Source of the DNA: Diphasiastrum complanatum
Taxonomy: Eukaryota > Streptophyta > Lycopodiopsida > Lycopodiales > Lycopodiaceae
DNA: 64,000 nucleotides
Reading direction: 5' to 3'
NCBI GenBank assembly: GCA_029204225.1
Contig: CM055104.1
Coordinates: 55,983,447-56,047,446 of the forward strand
Every line of letters starts with the position of its first letter. Position 1 is the stretch's first letter. Made by a program: the position numbers and the translations under genes. The notes beneath the pieces are model-generated. The model ran no database searches. It was not told the origin of the DNA and saw only the letters and a list, made by a program, of their open reading frames with translations. Positions 1-11,229 of this stretch are shown one piece after another.

Positions 1-814
1 TCCACACTGCATAGCTGGAAATCCTGTCCAATTTGCTACTTTCACTCAAAATGGACTCTCACTGAGGAGATGTCATCCCAAAACTACCTAAAACTACAAC
101 CGTAGGCTAAAAGACGTGTTGTAAATACAATGGCGATGTCAGTAGCTTACTTTAATGACCTGCTAAAATTTCACACTAGGGCATCCTGCCGCTTAGGTGG
201 CGTTTCACAAGCCAAGTCGCTTCTCAAATGGAAATGCTTCTCACCTCACACTCCTGACTACCCACTCCCTGAAAGGGGCAAAAGAGATTTAACATCCACT
301 GAGCACTTTCTCTACAACAATCACTTTGTTTTGTAGTACCGTACTTGCAGGCACAATCTAGGTGTCCTTCATTTGGAGGTTATAGCCTTTCGTTTGGGTC
401 AAAATGGATAAATGACCCAAAATAGGGACTTTTCTAGTTTTTGAACTGTTTCTTCAAAATGAAGAAACTCTACCCTTCAGTGAATTTGGACCCAACTCTC
501 ACTTCAAACTAAAATTTTTTAATGAAGTTGCAATGCACTTTGCACTTCAGGTCCTTTTCCTTGAAGTTTAAGATGGATCCAAGGCAATCCAATACTCACT
601 TGAAGATTCCCACTTTCGTTCTTCCTTAAAAAATCTTGGCCCTTTACTTTAGATCAGCAAGATCCAATGGTTGATACAAGCTTGCACATTGAAGACTATT
701 GCTTGAGGCTACTAAGCACCTCTATACACTATGCTACTAGTCGCGTTGGGGGCACGCGACTGCCCGTGACCTCCTCCTCTTTCCTCCAAAGCAAGATTTT
801 GGCTATGGTGATAG
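1..814. other. Unassigned sequence upstream of gypsy GY1
   Basis: No coding frame, LTR end, primer site or other element could be recognised here. The short open frames look random. It could be the outer part of the GY1 5' LTR, but no matching 3' copy is visible downstream, so it is left unassigned. Confidence 0.4.
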
Positions 815-1140
815 CAAATTCTTTCAGTAAGAACTCTCGCAGACTCTCTCAATCGATTCAGAATGTCAAATTACATCAGTGATGAAGCCTGCGAGAGTTA
901 GTATGAAGATCTAGTGAAGATCAAGCACAAAAAGTGATTTTGAACCCTCGCATACAATGAAATTTTCACTTATTGCAAGAGTTAACTCTCATAGAGAATT
1001 CTATAGTGAGATCTAACCCAAATCCAGCTACTGTGAAGCTTGCAAGAGTTACTTCCCAGAGATCTAAAAGATATCAAGTTTTTTACCTGCAAAAATAGCT
1101 AAAGAACCCTCGCACAAGATAACCCTCGTAGACCAGATCA
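815..1140 (+). repeat. GY1 leader with CTCTCGCA/TGCGAGAG motifs
   Basis: This segment precedes the gag start and closely matches 33775-33990, which follows LTR E. It carries repeated short motifs of the form AACTCTCGCA, AACCCTCGCA and GCGAGAGTTA in both orientations (for example near 831, 889, 943, 976, 1036, 1100 and 1120). Being upstream of gag and shared by element leaders, it is probably transcribed untranslated leader. Whether it also belongs to the LTR cannot be settled because no second LTR copy is present. Confidence 0.6.
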
Positions 1141-2204
1141 ATGGAAAGATCTGTATCAGATCCAGCTACTATCAAAATCTCAGGTCAATTAGTGCAAGGA
1201 GAAAAAAGTTATCAAGGAAAAACCACCGCAAAAGATTTAAAATTCATTCTGGCCGATCAGATGAATCAGATCCTTGAAGATTCAGACTGCATCCTATTGT
1301 ATAAGCAGGATCCAATCACTTTGGAACCCACCATCGGATGAATCTGAGATCAGAACGATCAATAGCACGAAGGATAGCAAATCAGGCACCACACCTTCCC
1401 AGATTAGCAACTGTGCAATAAGAGACGAAACCAGAACCAGCACCAATGGATCCAATGGGCCAACCCATACCTATCGCACTCTTGCATGCAGTTCAAAGAG
1501 CACCACAGATGGAGATACCAAAATACGACGAATCCTCAGATCCCATCCGATTCCTCCAAATCTACGAGCAAGCTTGTGAAATCTACAGCGAACGGACACC
1601 TGCAGAGAAGCTGATGCTATTCCCTATGTCCTTACTTGCAGTGGCTCAGGATTGGTTTTTGAACCTGTCAGAGGAAGAGAAATCCACCTGGGAAGCGGTT
1701 AAAGTGGCTCTCATTACGCGCTTTAAACCAAAAAAGTTCCTGGAAGACCCGTTTCTCCTGCTAAGCAAATTCTAGATGGAAAAACGAGAAAGGGTCCGGG
1801 ACTATATTGAACTCGTCAAACATCTACGATCTGAGTGCAGTGCAGCCCTGACTCCCGATCATGCGGTTATCATGTGGTTCCTAGCCGGGTTACCACGAAG
1901 CATCAGAAGAGAACTAAAAAGACGGGAATAGTACGCTACTCTTCAAGAAGCTATGGAAGATGCCATCAGGGAAGAGGATGAGGGATCTGATGATGAATAT
2001 CCTTCCACCCACACTCCTACTTCCTTGATCGCATCATCATCATCAAACGCATCCGCTCTATCCACAGAACTACTGTTGGAGCAAATGACAAAATTACACA
2101 AACAACAGATGGAGCAACTTACGGTGCAGTTTGACCAGAAACTGAAGGCCTTACAAGGAACTGTAGCAGTAACTCCACATCAACCGAAGCCAACCCAGCT
2201 GTAG
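1141..2204 (+). pseudogene. gag: Gypsy GY1 gag (matrix/capsid part), broken
   Basis: This is the structural polyprotein that packages retrotransposon RNA. The first frame opens at ATG 1141 and stops at 1339. The capsid-like part then runs in another frame from 1446, with PKYDESSDPIRF, a tryptophan-containing helix (AQDWFLNLSEEEKSTWEA) and AGLPRSIRREL, the pattern of plant retrotransposon gag domains. The same domain occurs at 17410-17985 and 44570-45100. In-frame TAG stops lie at 1773, 1929 and 2202, plus one frameshift between 1339 and 1446, so no full product is possible. The stretch after 1953 is acidic (IREEDEGSDDE) and then glutamine-rich with coiled-coil character. Confidence 0.85.
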
Positions 2205-3062
2205 TATCCTCGACGAGAAAATGGATGGTGTTCAATATGCATGCAAAACCATACAGCGAACGAGTGTCCATTCCTAAAGCAAAATCTGAGACTGACACAT
2301 AGATTCTGCTATCTGTGCAATGCAACATTGCACAATACGACATTTTGTCTGTTTAAACCCAGGGTTGTTCAACAGAAGAGAAGTCATTATCAGACTTCTT
2401 ATCCTTATCATCAAGGGGCACCTAACGCGACACCAAGGTACGGCACACCCAATCAACCACAACGCATGGCCTTACCTGCTCCACCAGGGCCAGCCAATCA
2501 ACAAGTGGCCCATGTAAATCTGACAGCAGCAAAATAAGAATTGCAAATGTCACCTCAACCTGAGTAGTAGCAATGGTACGGACCAGATGAACCATTTATG
2601 GATCCTGCCATAAATGAATATGTTTTGGCCTATGCAGCTCAAACTCAACGTCAAGGTGGAAGAAATTACGGCTGCTACGGGTGCGGCGAGAGACACAGAA
2701 TTGCAGAATGTCCTTACAAAGGACAATATACAACCTCCTGTCGGGATTGCGGTTATGGACATTGTTTCAAGAATTGTCCATTTAAACCTGGAACCAGTGC
2801 ACCTCTTAATCTCATTGCCATACAGCAATCAGCAGTTCCAGCAGGGATGCCATTGAAAGGACGACACGACTACGCTCCTGTGTTAGTTGTTACGCGAGCG
2901 CAGAAGAGGAAGGAAGTGGCTCCCTCACCACCACCATCGGACACTGACGACCAACCCTCAACTTCAACGCCATATCCAAATGTGAGGGAAGAGATAAGAC
3001 AGTGCCATAAAATAAGACACTGCATACAAAAAGCACAAGAGGAGGAAAAAGAGCAAGTATGA
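2205..3062 (+). pseudogene. gag: GY1 nucleocapsid with four zinc knuckles, broken
   Basis: This is the continuation of gag in the same frame as 1446-2204, and it would bind RNA. Four CCHC knuckles are visible in two pairs: CSICMQNHTANEC (from 2229), CYLCNATLHNTTFC (from 2308), CYGCGERHRIAEC (from 2673) and CRDCGYGHCFKNC (from 2739). Three have the unusual spacing C-x2-C-x3-H-x4-C; the second has the classical x4. The stretch between the pairs is rich in Pro, Gln and Tyr. Stops at 2535 (TAA), 2565 and 2568 (TAG TAG) and 3060 (TGA) break it. The sister copy at 20578-20586 reads GAG GAG CAG where this copy has GAG TAG TAG. Confidence 0.85.
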
Positions 3063-3143
3063 AACAATTTCATAGAACCTCCAGTCGGCGTCGAACAGGA
3101 TCCGCAAACGGGCTCACCACTGAGCACTGATCAAAATGATTGG

Positions 3144-3757
3144 TTGCACCAACATGAACCACCTTTTCACATGGTGGAGCCTGAGGAACCACGCACTGAA
3201 AGGCTCACACTCTTGCTATCAAGCCACATTAGTTTACCCCTCGGAGAACTACTGCGGATTGTACCACAAGCAAAAAGCCTTTTAGCTGAATGGGCCAAGG
3301 CGGATGAGGAGCCAGTAGCGCCTGAGCCCATATATTGTGCGGGCTATGATGAAACAAGTAACATCCTCCACGTCGGAGTAGCATGGGAAAGTGAGGAACA
3401 CAACATCACTTTGCCAATCAAACACAAGAGATATGAGGACGAGGCGGTAGTGGTAGATGGAGGATTGGGTGTTAATCTGATCTCCACTACTTTGTACAAA
3501 AATGGAGTTTACAAGGATTGAAGCTAGCTAGATTCACCATCAAACTAGCAGATCAATCCTGTGTGAAACCAAAAGGTGTAATTGTTGATATTCTCGTAAA
3601 GATAGCAGGCATGCAGTATGTGATTACTTTTGTGGTCATGGATATACCTGAATCTCCATCTACATACCGAGTTTTACTGGGAAGACCATGGTTGAGGGCT
3701 GCCCATGTAGTACACAACTGGGGTACATGGAAACTCACCTTTGAGAATAGAGAATAG
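3144..3757 (+). pseudogene. pro: GY1 aspartic protease, frameshifted
   Basis: This protease would cleave the gag-pol polyprotein. The catalytic loop reads VVVDGGLGVNLIS (near 3448), a DGG variant of the D-T/S-G triad common in plant gypsy elements. The flap and C-terminal part follow, ending in the hallmark LLGRPWLRAAHV (near 3675). A one-base loss at about 3519 (GATTGAAG, where GAT TGG AAG would keep frame) shifts the frame inside the domain, and a TAG at 3755 ends the second segment. Placement between nucleocapsid and RT is the normal gypsy order. Confidence 0.8.
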
Positions 3758-4533
3758 GCTGTAAAGGTAGATCCAACCACATGGGCGGTGAAACCTATTG
3801 CACCCAAAGCTGATGACGCATCATCCACGACAGATCATACGATTGACCGCCCAAGGCCAACCAAGGGAGGTCACTATCATTCAGAGACGGATGTCATGAG
3901 ATGGATGGATGCATTAGCAACTATTGACTGCCAGGCCTGTCAATATGAATCAGATCTAGAACCGAGTACATCTTTACCCAAATGTTACACTATGGACACA
4001 CCACTCACATTTGGGTTGAATATGATAAACATAGCATGGCTGTCAGCAGAACCGATTGAAAACCCAGTGGATGATGATCTAGTCCCTTGGCAACATGCTC
4101 TAACTTATAATAAGGAGATTGAGCTGACTGATGAACAAGTCCTACACCACATGGACCCAGATCATTACGGAATCAAGAAGGTACCAGCTCAACCACCACA
4201 AAGGTCTACTATGGTGAAAGTCTCAAGGATCGAACCACCCAAGGCACCTGCGAATAAGAAGAATCAGTTGAAGCAATGCTACAACCAGGTAATCCGATGG
4301 AGTGACCTACCCAAAGAGGCAATGGCTACAGTAGACGTTGATATTCATAACCATGAGGCGAATGTCACAGTAGTCTCGAAGAAAGACAACAAGGATGAAC
4401 CCACCAAAACGACAAAAAAGGACAAAAAGAAGGTGTTGGATTCCTTGAAGTCAATCAAGTTGGACTCAGATACAACGTCATCTTCTACACAGGTGACAAA
4501 AAATAAAAAAATGACAGTCGGGCCAAGATCAAT
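3758..4533 (+). pseudogene. GY1 protease-RT linker region
   Basis: This is an open stretch in the same frame as the second half of the protease, read through the TAG at 3755 and ending with TGA at 4538. It has no recognisable domain. It is rich in Lys, Asp, Thr and Pro, especially at the end (TTKKDKKKVLDSLKSIKLDS), and is probably a disordered spacer of the polyprotein. A frameshift then leads into the RT frame starting at 4534. The corresponding stretch is missing in gypsy F (around 46020). Confidence 0.6.
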
Positions 4534-5826
4534 ATGCTGAAAGAGGAATCTCAACAACCTCCAGTTCACGAGTTGTCTAATACTTTCAAGAATTATACAT
4601 TGGACGACGTGGTAATCATGATGTCGCAAGCCCAACCAGAACCTGATCAAAGTCAGGCACCAGCAAAACAAGTCTTCGCGGGACCTGCGCGAACACAGCC
4701 GATGAATCTTGCGGAACCAGAAGAAGAAGAAAGGATAGTGCATGTGGGAGAGCAGTTAACACCCACGCAGTTCAAGAGATTACGATCCTTGTTGGTGGAA
4801 TATAAAGACTGTTTTGCCTGGAGCTATAGTGATCTAAAGGGCATTCCGCCAACAGTAGTCCAACACACCATACCTTTGGTGGACGGAGCAGTCCCCAAGG
4901 TAAGCCGTTACTACCGCTGTAACCCAAATTATACAGAACTGATCAAGCAAGAGTTGTAGAAGCTTATGGATGTAGATTTTATTTATGAAATTGAGCACAC
5001 AGAATGGGTATCGCCAACAGTTATAGGACCCAAGAAGAATGGCAAAATGCAGATCTGTGTGAATCAGAAGGCGCTTAATGCAGTCACCAAAAAGGACCAT
5101 TTTCCTTTACCATTTATGGAAAGTGTCCTCGATAGAGTAGCTGGTGACGAAGCCTACAGTTTTCTAAACGACTTCAGCGGCTACAACCAGGTGAAAATAG
5201 CCCCCCAGGACCAGCACAAGACAGCATTCGCCACGAAATGGGGAACTTATGCCTATAAAGTGATGCCATTCGGACTTTGCAATGCCCCAAGCACTTTCCA
5301 ATGAGTCATGCAGACGACATTCAAAGATTATTTGCAAAAATTTCTGGAAATTTTCTTGGACGATCTGTGCGTGCATGGACCAGATTCAGAAGACTTATCC
5401 AATTTGGAAAAGGTGCTACAAAAATGCCGCGAATACCAGATCTCCCTGAATCCAAAAAAATGTCAATTCTGGGTGACACATGGCTTGATACTCGGCCATA
5501 TAGTGTCAAGACACGGGATCGCCACATATCTATCAAAGATCAAGATCATTGTTGATCTACCACCACTGGGGATGATCCGCAAGGTCTATATTTTCATGGG
5601 TCATGCTAACTATTATAGGATCTTCATTCTTGATTTTGTGGAGTTAGCCAGACCAATTTACAAGCTCACAACGGATCCACATTGGAATGAGGAAGCTCTA
5701 AAGGCTTTCCAGAAGATTAAGTATGCATTGGTCTCAGCACCAATCCTACGACCACCCAATTGGTCCATTGAATCTCACGTGCATTTGGACGCATCGAAGT
5801 ATGCAGTCGGAGCAGTCTTAATCTAG
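4534..5826 (+). pseudogene. pol: GY1 reverse transcriptase, with stops
   Basis: The RT would copy element RNA to cDNA. The N-terminal part includes the conserved block KGIPPTVVQHTIPL (about 4837). The palm follows with WVSPTVIGPKKNG, SFLNDFSGYNQVKIAPQDQH, MPFGLCNAPSTFQ and the catalytic FLDD at 5353-5364, a variant of the usual Y-x-D-D. The thumb carries LNPKKCQFW and HGLILGHIVS. Stops occur at 4957 (TAG, CAG in GY2 at 11363), 5302 (TGA, CGA in sister copies) and 5824 (TAG, CAG in sister copies). Apart from these, the frame is continuous over about 430 codons, so decay looks recent and is mostly point mutation. Confidence 0.9.
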
Positions 5827-6165
5827 CCAGGTGAACACAAAAATGATTTTCCAATCCGATTTGCAAGCCGATAGCTCAGTGATACCGAAACGAATTATTC
5901 AACCACAGAGCGAGAAGCACTGGCAATGATCGATGTGGTTAAGAAGTTTCGACACTATTTGATGGCCACACATTTTGTTTTTTATACGGACCATCAACCC
6001 TTGTTATATCTCGTTAATAAAAGTTGGAACACCAGGAGAATCACCAAATGGCTCCTGTTGTTGTTGGAATTTGATTTTTGGATAGTAGTTCGCAAGGAAA
6101 AACAACACTACATGGCAGATCATGTGTCACGAATCAAGGGACAGGAGATTGCAACCCAACCCGAC
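5827..6165 (+). pseudogene. pol: GY1 RNase H
   Basis: The RNase H of the gypsy pol degrades the RNA of the RNA-DNA hybrid. It continues in the RT frame. The four acidic positions are seen in order: D of LDASKYAVGAVL (just before the stop at 5824), E of STTEREALAMI, D of YTDHQPLLYL and D of HYMADHVSRI. A TAG at 5872 replaces CAG of the sister copy (18807). Otherwise the domain is open from 5875 into the integrase, with no frameshift. Confidence 0.85.
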
Positions 6166-7463
6166 GATGAGCTGGCAGATGCTGCCTTATTTTACATAGA
6201 TACGGTACCAGAATGGGCTGCCGACATTGTTGAATATCTAATGCGGGGCCAAACAGACAAATCACTACCAAAGGCGGAACAGCGGAAATTGATCTTGAAA
6301 GCTAGACCTTATCAGCTGATTGCCGGCCAGTTGTACCAAAGAGGTCCAGACAGAATTTTTCGGTGGTGTATTCTTTCTCATGAGACCACCCAGATCATTT
6401 CGCTTTCACATGAAGGCATGGGTGGAGGTCATTTTGCATCTGACATTACACTTCGCAAGGACTTGCAATCAGGATGTTGGTGGCCAATAATTCATAAAGA
6501 TACAGAGGAATACTTGAAAAAGTGCGATGTGTGCCAAAGGGCAAGAAGACCAACGAGATTAAACTATGATCTACTGCACCCAGTCTTAGCCCAAGCACCA
6601 TTTGAAAAATGGGGACTGGATTATATTGGTCCAATTCACCCTGCAGCAAGGAGTTCACAGGCTCGATATATAATCGTAGCCACGGACTAACTCACCAAAT
6701 GGGTCGAAGCCAAGGCAGTACGAGTAGCAGATGCTAGGACCACTGCCAAGTTCCTTTATGAAAATATCATTGTGCGCTTCGGGTGCCCGGTGGAACTAGT
6801 CAGTGATCGCGAAAGCACTTTCATCAACGAGACCATCAAGGTCCTATTGGAGGAATTCTTTGTGATCCACAGAACCAGTACGCCTTATTATCCTCGTGAT
6901 AATGGGCAAGCAGAATCATCCAATAAGATCTTGTGTAGCGTGCTCACAAAAACAGTTGAAGCTAGCAGATCAGATTGGGAACACAAGTTGCATGATGCAC
7001 TGTGGGCATTCAGGACAGCATATAAAGAGAGCACCGAGCAACACCCTTCCACTTGGTATATGGTCAGGATGCTGTGATGCCAGTAGAGTTTTTAGTTCCA
7101 TCATTAAGAATGGCCACCGCTAAACGTCTTAATGAGTCCAAATCTCTACAGCTATGCCACGAAGCTCTACATAAACTCTGTGAAACACGCTTAATAGATG
7201 TGCATGCACTTGCAGCTGAAAAGAAAAGACGCAAGGCTTGGCATGATCTCAGATTATAAAAGAAGGATTTTTGTTCAGGAAATCTGGTCCTGATGTATAA
7301 AACCAAGGCGATCAAGGGGAAGTTAAAATTCACGGGCGAAGGTCCTTATAGGATTAAGGAAATTCTAAATCATGGGGCCGTGAACTTAGAACAACTTGAT
7401 AGGACGCCCTTCGACACACCCATCAATGGTAGCCGGTTGCACAAGTATTGGCCACCACAGTAA
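6166..7463 (+). pseudogene. pol: GY1 integrase, broken
   Basis: The integrase inserts cDNA into the host chromosome. The HHCC zinc finger is visible (SHEGMGGGHF, then KCDVCQRARRP). The catalytic core has its acids at WGLDYIGPIHP, LVSDREST and GQAESSNKIL, so the D-D-E triad is intact. Defects are TAA at 6688 (a Tyr codon in GY4), a frameshift near 7050, and TAA at 7257 that is also present in GY3, hence older than the split of the copies. The C-terminal part (LVLMYKTKAIKGKLKF, then INGSRLHKYWPPQ) ends at TAA 7461. No chromodomain follows, which places it with non-chromovirus plant gypsy elements. Confidence 0.88.
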
Positions 7464-8298
7464 GACAGATCCAGATTGGGAGTGGCACATTGCAAAAAGC
7501 TTATCTGCTCAGCCATTACCGCTAGATCTAAGGAGATCAAGCCAAATCAAACTAAATCCATCAAGATTCAGCCAGATCTGACAGGATCGGGAAAATCCAT
7601 TAGAATCCAAGGAGAATCCAGATCTTGATAGGGTAAAAAAAAAAGTAGATCATCAGACTGACTGAGGGATCTACTACCAAGAATCCATCAGAACTTTCAG
7701 AGCACTACCAACAGTCAGATCAAGCCTAGATGAAGCTGATTACCAGTTTACAAATGTTAAAAATCAGAAAATCTTGAGATCTTGTCAAAAAACACTCTGA
7801 AGGAGCACTTTTTTCATGATTTTTTGAGATCTCTTGGGAGATAGCTCTTGAAAATTGGACAGTCACTAGATCTGACCTAGATGCATCCATGAAGATCTCT
7901 ACGAGAGTTCTTGATGGAGGAATCACCATTTTTTAGTGTATGCAAGAGTTCCCAGAAGCAAAATTTTCAAAACCCTCGCAGAGCATCAAGATCAACTTAC
8001 CAACTCTCACAGGGTGCCTAAATGGAATCAGAGCAGTGAAATTAGCCTGCCTTCATGGTTTGATCTTGAAAATTCAATCACAGAAACAAGTTATGCGAGA
8101 GATCACTTCTTGCGAGAGTTGAACCCTCGCAGGCAACCTGAACTGAAGTAGAACCTTCGCATAGCAGTCAAATCACCTTTTAAACTCTCGCAGACTTCTC
8201 TGAGGCCTTAGAATTTTGTAAAGAAGGTGCCTGCAAAAATTTGGGTGGAACTGAACAAGGAAAAGTGAATTCCACCTAATACGCACTCTAAATTTCGC
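7464..8298 (+). repeat. Post-pol / U3-like region with CTCTCGCA motifs
   Basis: This noncoding stretch lies between the GY1 integrase stop and the TATA box at 8299. From about 7930 it carries the same short motifs as the GY1 leader (AACCCTCGCAG, TGCGAGAGAT, TTGCGAGAGTT, AACTCTCGCAG near 7971, 8093, 8112, 8122 and 8185). From about 8030 onward it matches the minus strand of 17140-17275 and 56150-56229. It is probably the 3' noncoding part or U3 of a GY1-type element. No clear polypurine tract or TG boundary was found. Confidence 0.5.
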
Positions 8299-8306
8299 TA
8301 TATAAG
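8299..8306 (+). promoter_or_regulatory. TATA box upstream of ORF-CC
   Basis: TATATAAG sits 253 bases before the ORF-CC ATG (8559). The surrounding sequence (GGGCTGAATTCGAG follows directly) is conserved in the two inverted copies; the 55-56 kb copy keeps TATATAAG (minus strand, about 56049-56042), while the 16-17 kb copy has lost two bases of it. Placement and conservation suggest a retroelement promoter with the leader starting about 30 bases downstream. Confidence 0.6.
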
Positions 8307-8558
8307 GGCTGAATTCGAGTCATTTGTCACCTTTGCTAGCGAAACTCTGCCAAAATTTCCACTGAAAATACCAAGTTTTCTGTTTTCAACCAAACTTCCT
8401 ACCAGCTATCATTTGCTCATATCAAACATCGATCTGCACTCTGAACTACAATCATTGTCATCCAACACTCATTATTCTTAGTTTTCTACTGTTTCCTTAC
8501 ATTTTCCACCGTTTTTTTGCTTTTTCGACTTTTTCGACCACTAATCATCATTGCTAAC

Positions 8559-11150
8559 ATGGCCTCCTCATCCTCTAAATACTCTGGCGCCAAACAGGTG
8601 ATCCAGCGTGACAACCCTGAGGCCACGCAGATTTGGCCTTTACCCTCTGACACTTTGATCCAACCATGGCTGTAGACAGTCGGGCCCCTCCTTGAAGCAA
8701 TGGGCTTTTACTCGGCGCTCTTCCATTTTGAGATTAACATGGCCCTCGCCCTTCACGCTTACGCCACCTGGGACGAGGACAAGGCTCGTTTCTACTTTCT
8801 ATACCAAGGTACCATATACAAGTTCAGGATTAACGCCAACTCGATGATCACCGTTGGCATTACGTCCGGTGATCGTCAACCCATCTCCCATCGCCACGCC
8901 AAAGCTCTGATCAAACCATTCGTCACCCAAACCACACCAGAAATTTCCATCCAGACTCAACAATGGTTACCTGATAGAAGCTATCACGGAACCCGTCATC
9001 CAGGTAGCTGCGCATCTGTTGAATAACTTTTTGGTTATTTCAACATTTCGCAAGGACAAAATCCAGTCTACGCTGCTGAGTCAGATAGTGAAATCCTTTC
9101 TGAAATTTTCTAATCCCTCTGTTGTGCCATACGACTGGCATAGATTCCTTATTGAGAACTAACAAACTCCATCAAACCCAACAACCATGAGCAAATTGCA
9201 GCAGGTCCCCTATTGTGTAACTTTGCTTGCACACTTCTCGAGGCAAAAGTGCGTGGTTTCCAACGCTCATCCCTCCTATCTACCCTTGTGCCACATACTA
9301 ACCTTTACCCACCATCTCAAGCATCTACCTCATCCCAACCTGCAGTCATTAACACAACGGCCACCAAATGAATTTGTGGCACTGCCTCTACATCCACATC
9401 TCCACCTGTTACCCGACGACTCACCTTCTTCCATACTCCACACCACCCTTCAGTTCCCCACTATTTCTCCCATCCTCTCGTTTGGACAAACTGTCCTTGC
9501 CCTTGTTTCCATAGTTGTTTCTCACACCCCACCCGCTTCGCCAAAGGTTGCCGAGGGCAGTCAACCGCTACCTGATGACTCATTTGTACAAACAGTTTTT
9601 GTAGCATCACCAGATCGGACTGACCCTACCACCCCAGATGGCATAAGGATAGATGAAAACCTAATCGAAGACAATGACGATGGAATTCCACAAGTCGTCG
9701 GGGCCGATACAACATAAATCCCTGCCAGTGCCAGTGTACTAGCTGCTCCCACGGATTTAACGACGGCGTACCAAACCCTAGGAAAATACATCCTGGATGC
9801 GGTAGTAGCCAAAGCTATTTTGGAAAGCAGGGTACTACAGTTGGCAACAAGTAATACACAGCTGCGAACAGACCTCACCAAGCTGCAGCAAGAGCTGATT
9901 CTGGCTCAGCAACACGAACAAGTAGGGCACCAGGAGATTGCCAAGTTGCAGCAGAAGGAGGAGGGCCTAAACAAATATATCAAAGCCTCTCCAAAGCACT
10001 GACGGAGGCCTCCACAAAGGTGCAAGAGCTTCAAACTGAAGCATCCCAACGGCTTGCTCCCATCCAAGCGCAACTTACACTTTTGAAAGCAGAGAACACG
10101 CTCCTAGAGATGGAGGTTAAAGCCTTACAAGATAAGAAGCTCGTCTGGTTAGCTCAATCTGCACCAGACACAAGGTCGCTTTCCCAATCAGAGATGAATC
10201 TTCGACGTCAGGTGCAGATTTATAGCCAAACCCTGAACAACTACCAGGTGGAGTTCAATAAGTATCAGTCAAGCGCAACGCAAGAGCTCATCCAGGCCAA
10301 GCAAGCCCTCAAGACATGCCATAAATACATGAAAACGAAGGCCCTGCCCTCCCTCGTGGTAATTCCACCGCCACCTAATTTTGACGCTGCACAGGCTACT
10401 ACCAGCCAAGACCAGAGCCAGCATGCAGCAGGGGGATTTCAACCAGATTAAGGGTCCAAAGGCCAGGACCAAGGGCAGACAGGTGCGACCGCTGAGACGT
10501 GCAACTAGAGCCAAGGCGCAACCACTAGCCAGGGCCCAGCAACATCATCCAGAGGCTCACGAACGATATCTGCCAGCCGGGACTTCCGAAGACCAAAATC
10601 TGTGGAGGAGAACATCAATGAATTTTTATCCAAATATCCCCACGAGTCATCAAGAGGTGGCTGGCAGTTATCATTCTCAACTCAGACCATCAAGGAAAAA
10701 AAACTGCAAGCCTTACCCGCCCTCCAACCACAACCGGAGTGGCGACAACAGTTATTTGAGAGAGACCCTACGACCATCAGGACTTACGTGACGAGTCCAC
10801 AACAGTTACGGGTGAACGTGCATTTCCTGCCATGTCCAAGAAGATCCAAATGGGCGGAATGCGACACTCCTCTGGACCAGATCACACTCAACAATTTCAA
10901 TTGGCCAATCATCAAATCTGAATATGGGTGGACAACGGATGTACACGCCAGAAGGGCTCTCTCCGCATTTACCAGCCACTACATCAATTGTCCTGATCCC
11001 ATAGTCCGCGCGACAGTCGCATGGGACATGGAATATTTAATGGGCATTGAAACAAAATGGGATGATTTCCTTCCCTCCATATTTTTTTATCCAAATAAGG
11101 TGCTCGCTTCCAACAAAGTCAAAGACTAGCTGCCAGTCGCTCGCGTATAT
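8559..11150 (+). pseudogene. ORF-CC: accessory retroelement gene with coiled coil, broken
   Basis: I do not recognise this protein. Starting at ATG 8559 (MASSSSKYSG), it shows an N-terminal domain of about 170 residues (MALALHAYATWDEDKARFYF, then FRINANSMITVGITSGDRQP). A Pro/Thr/Ser-rich linker follows (about 9200-9720), then about 200 residues of Gln/Leu/Glu-rich coiled coil (9790-10330, e.g. LRTDLTKLQQELILAQQ and LLKAENTLLEMEVKALQDKK). Next is a Gln/Gly/Ser-rich stretch and a C-terminal domain (10600-11129, with GGWQLSF and FNWPIIKSEYGWTTDVHARR). Breaks are TAG at 8673 (CAG in the inverted copies), frameshifts near 8957 and 9985, and stops at 10449, 10506 and 11127. The 5' part recurs inverted at 16233-17275 and 55267-56229. 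It may be an accessory ORF of a GY1-type element. Confidence 0.55.
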
Positions 11151-11229
11151 TACCGAGCTGCATTCCTTGGTGATCCCTGGACGAAACGATTCCAAGCATG
11201 GGTGGATTAGGAATGGTTGACAGGAGTTC

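Noticed and set aside
1446-3062. Programmed read-through of many in-frame TAG codons in gag
   Set aside because: Sister copies have CAG at the same sites, and frameshifts occur too; decay by deamination explains it better.
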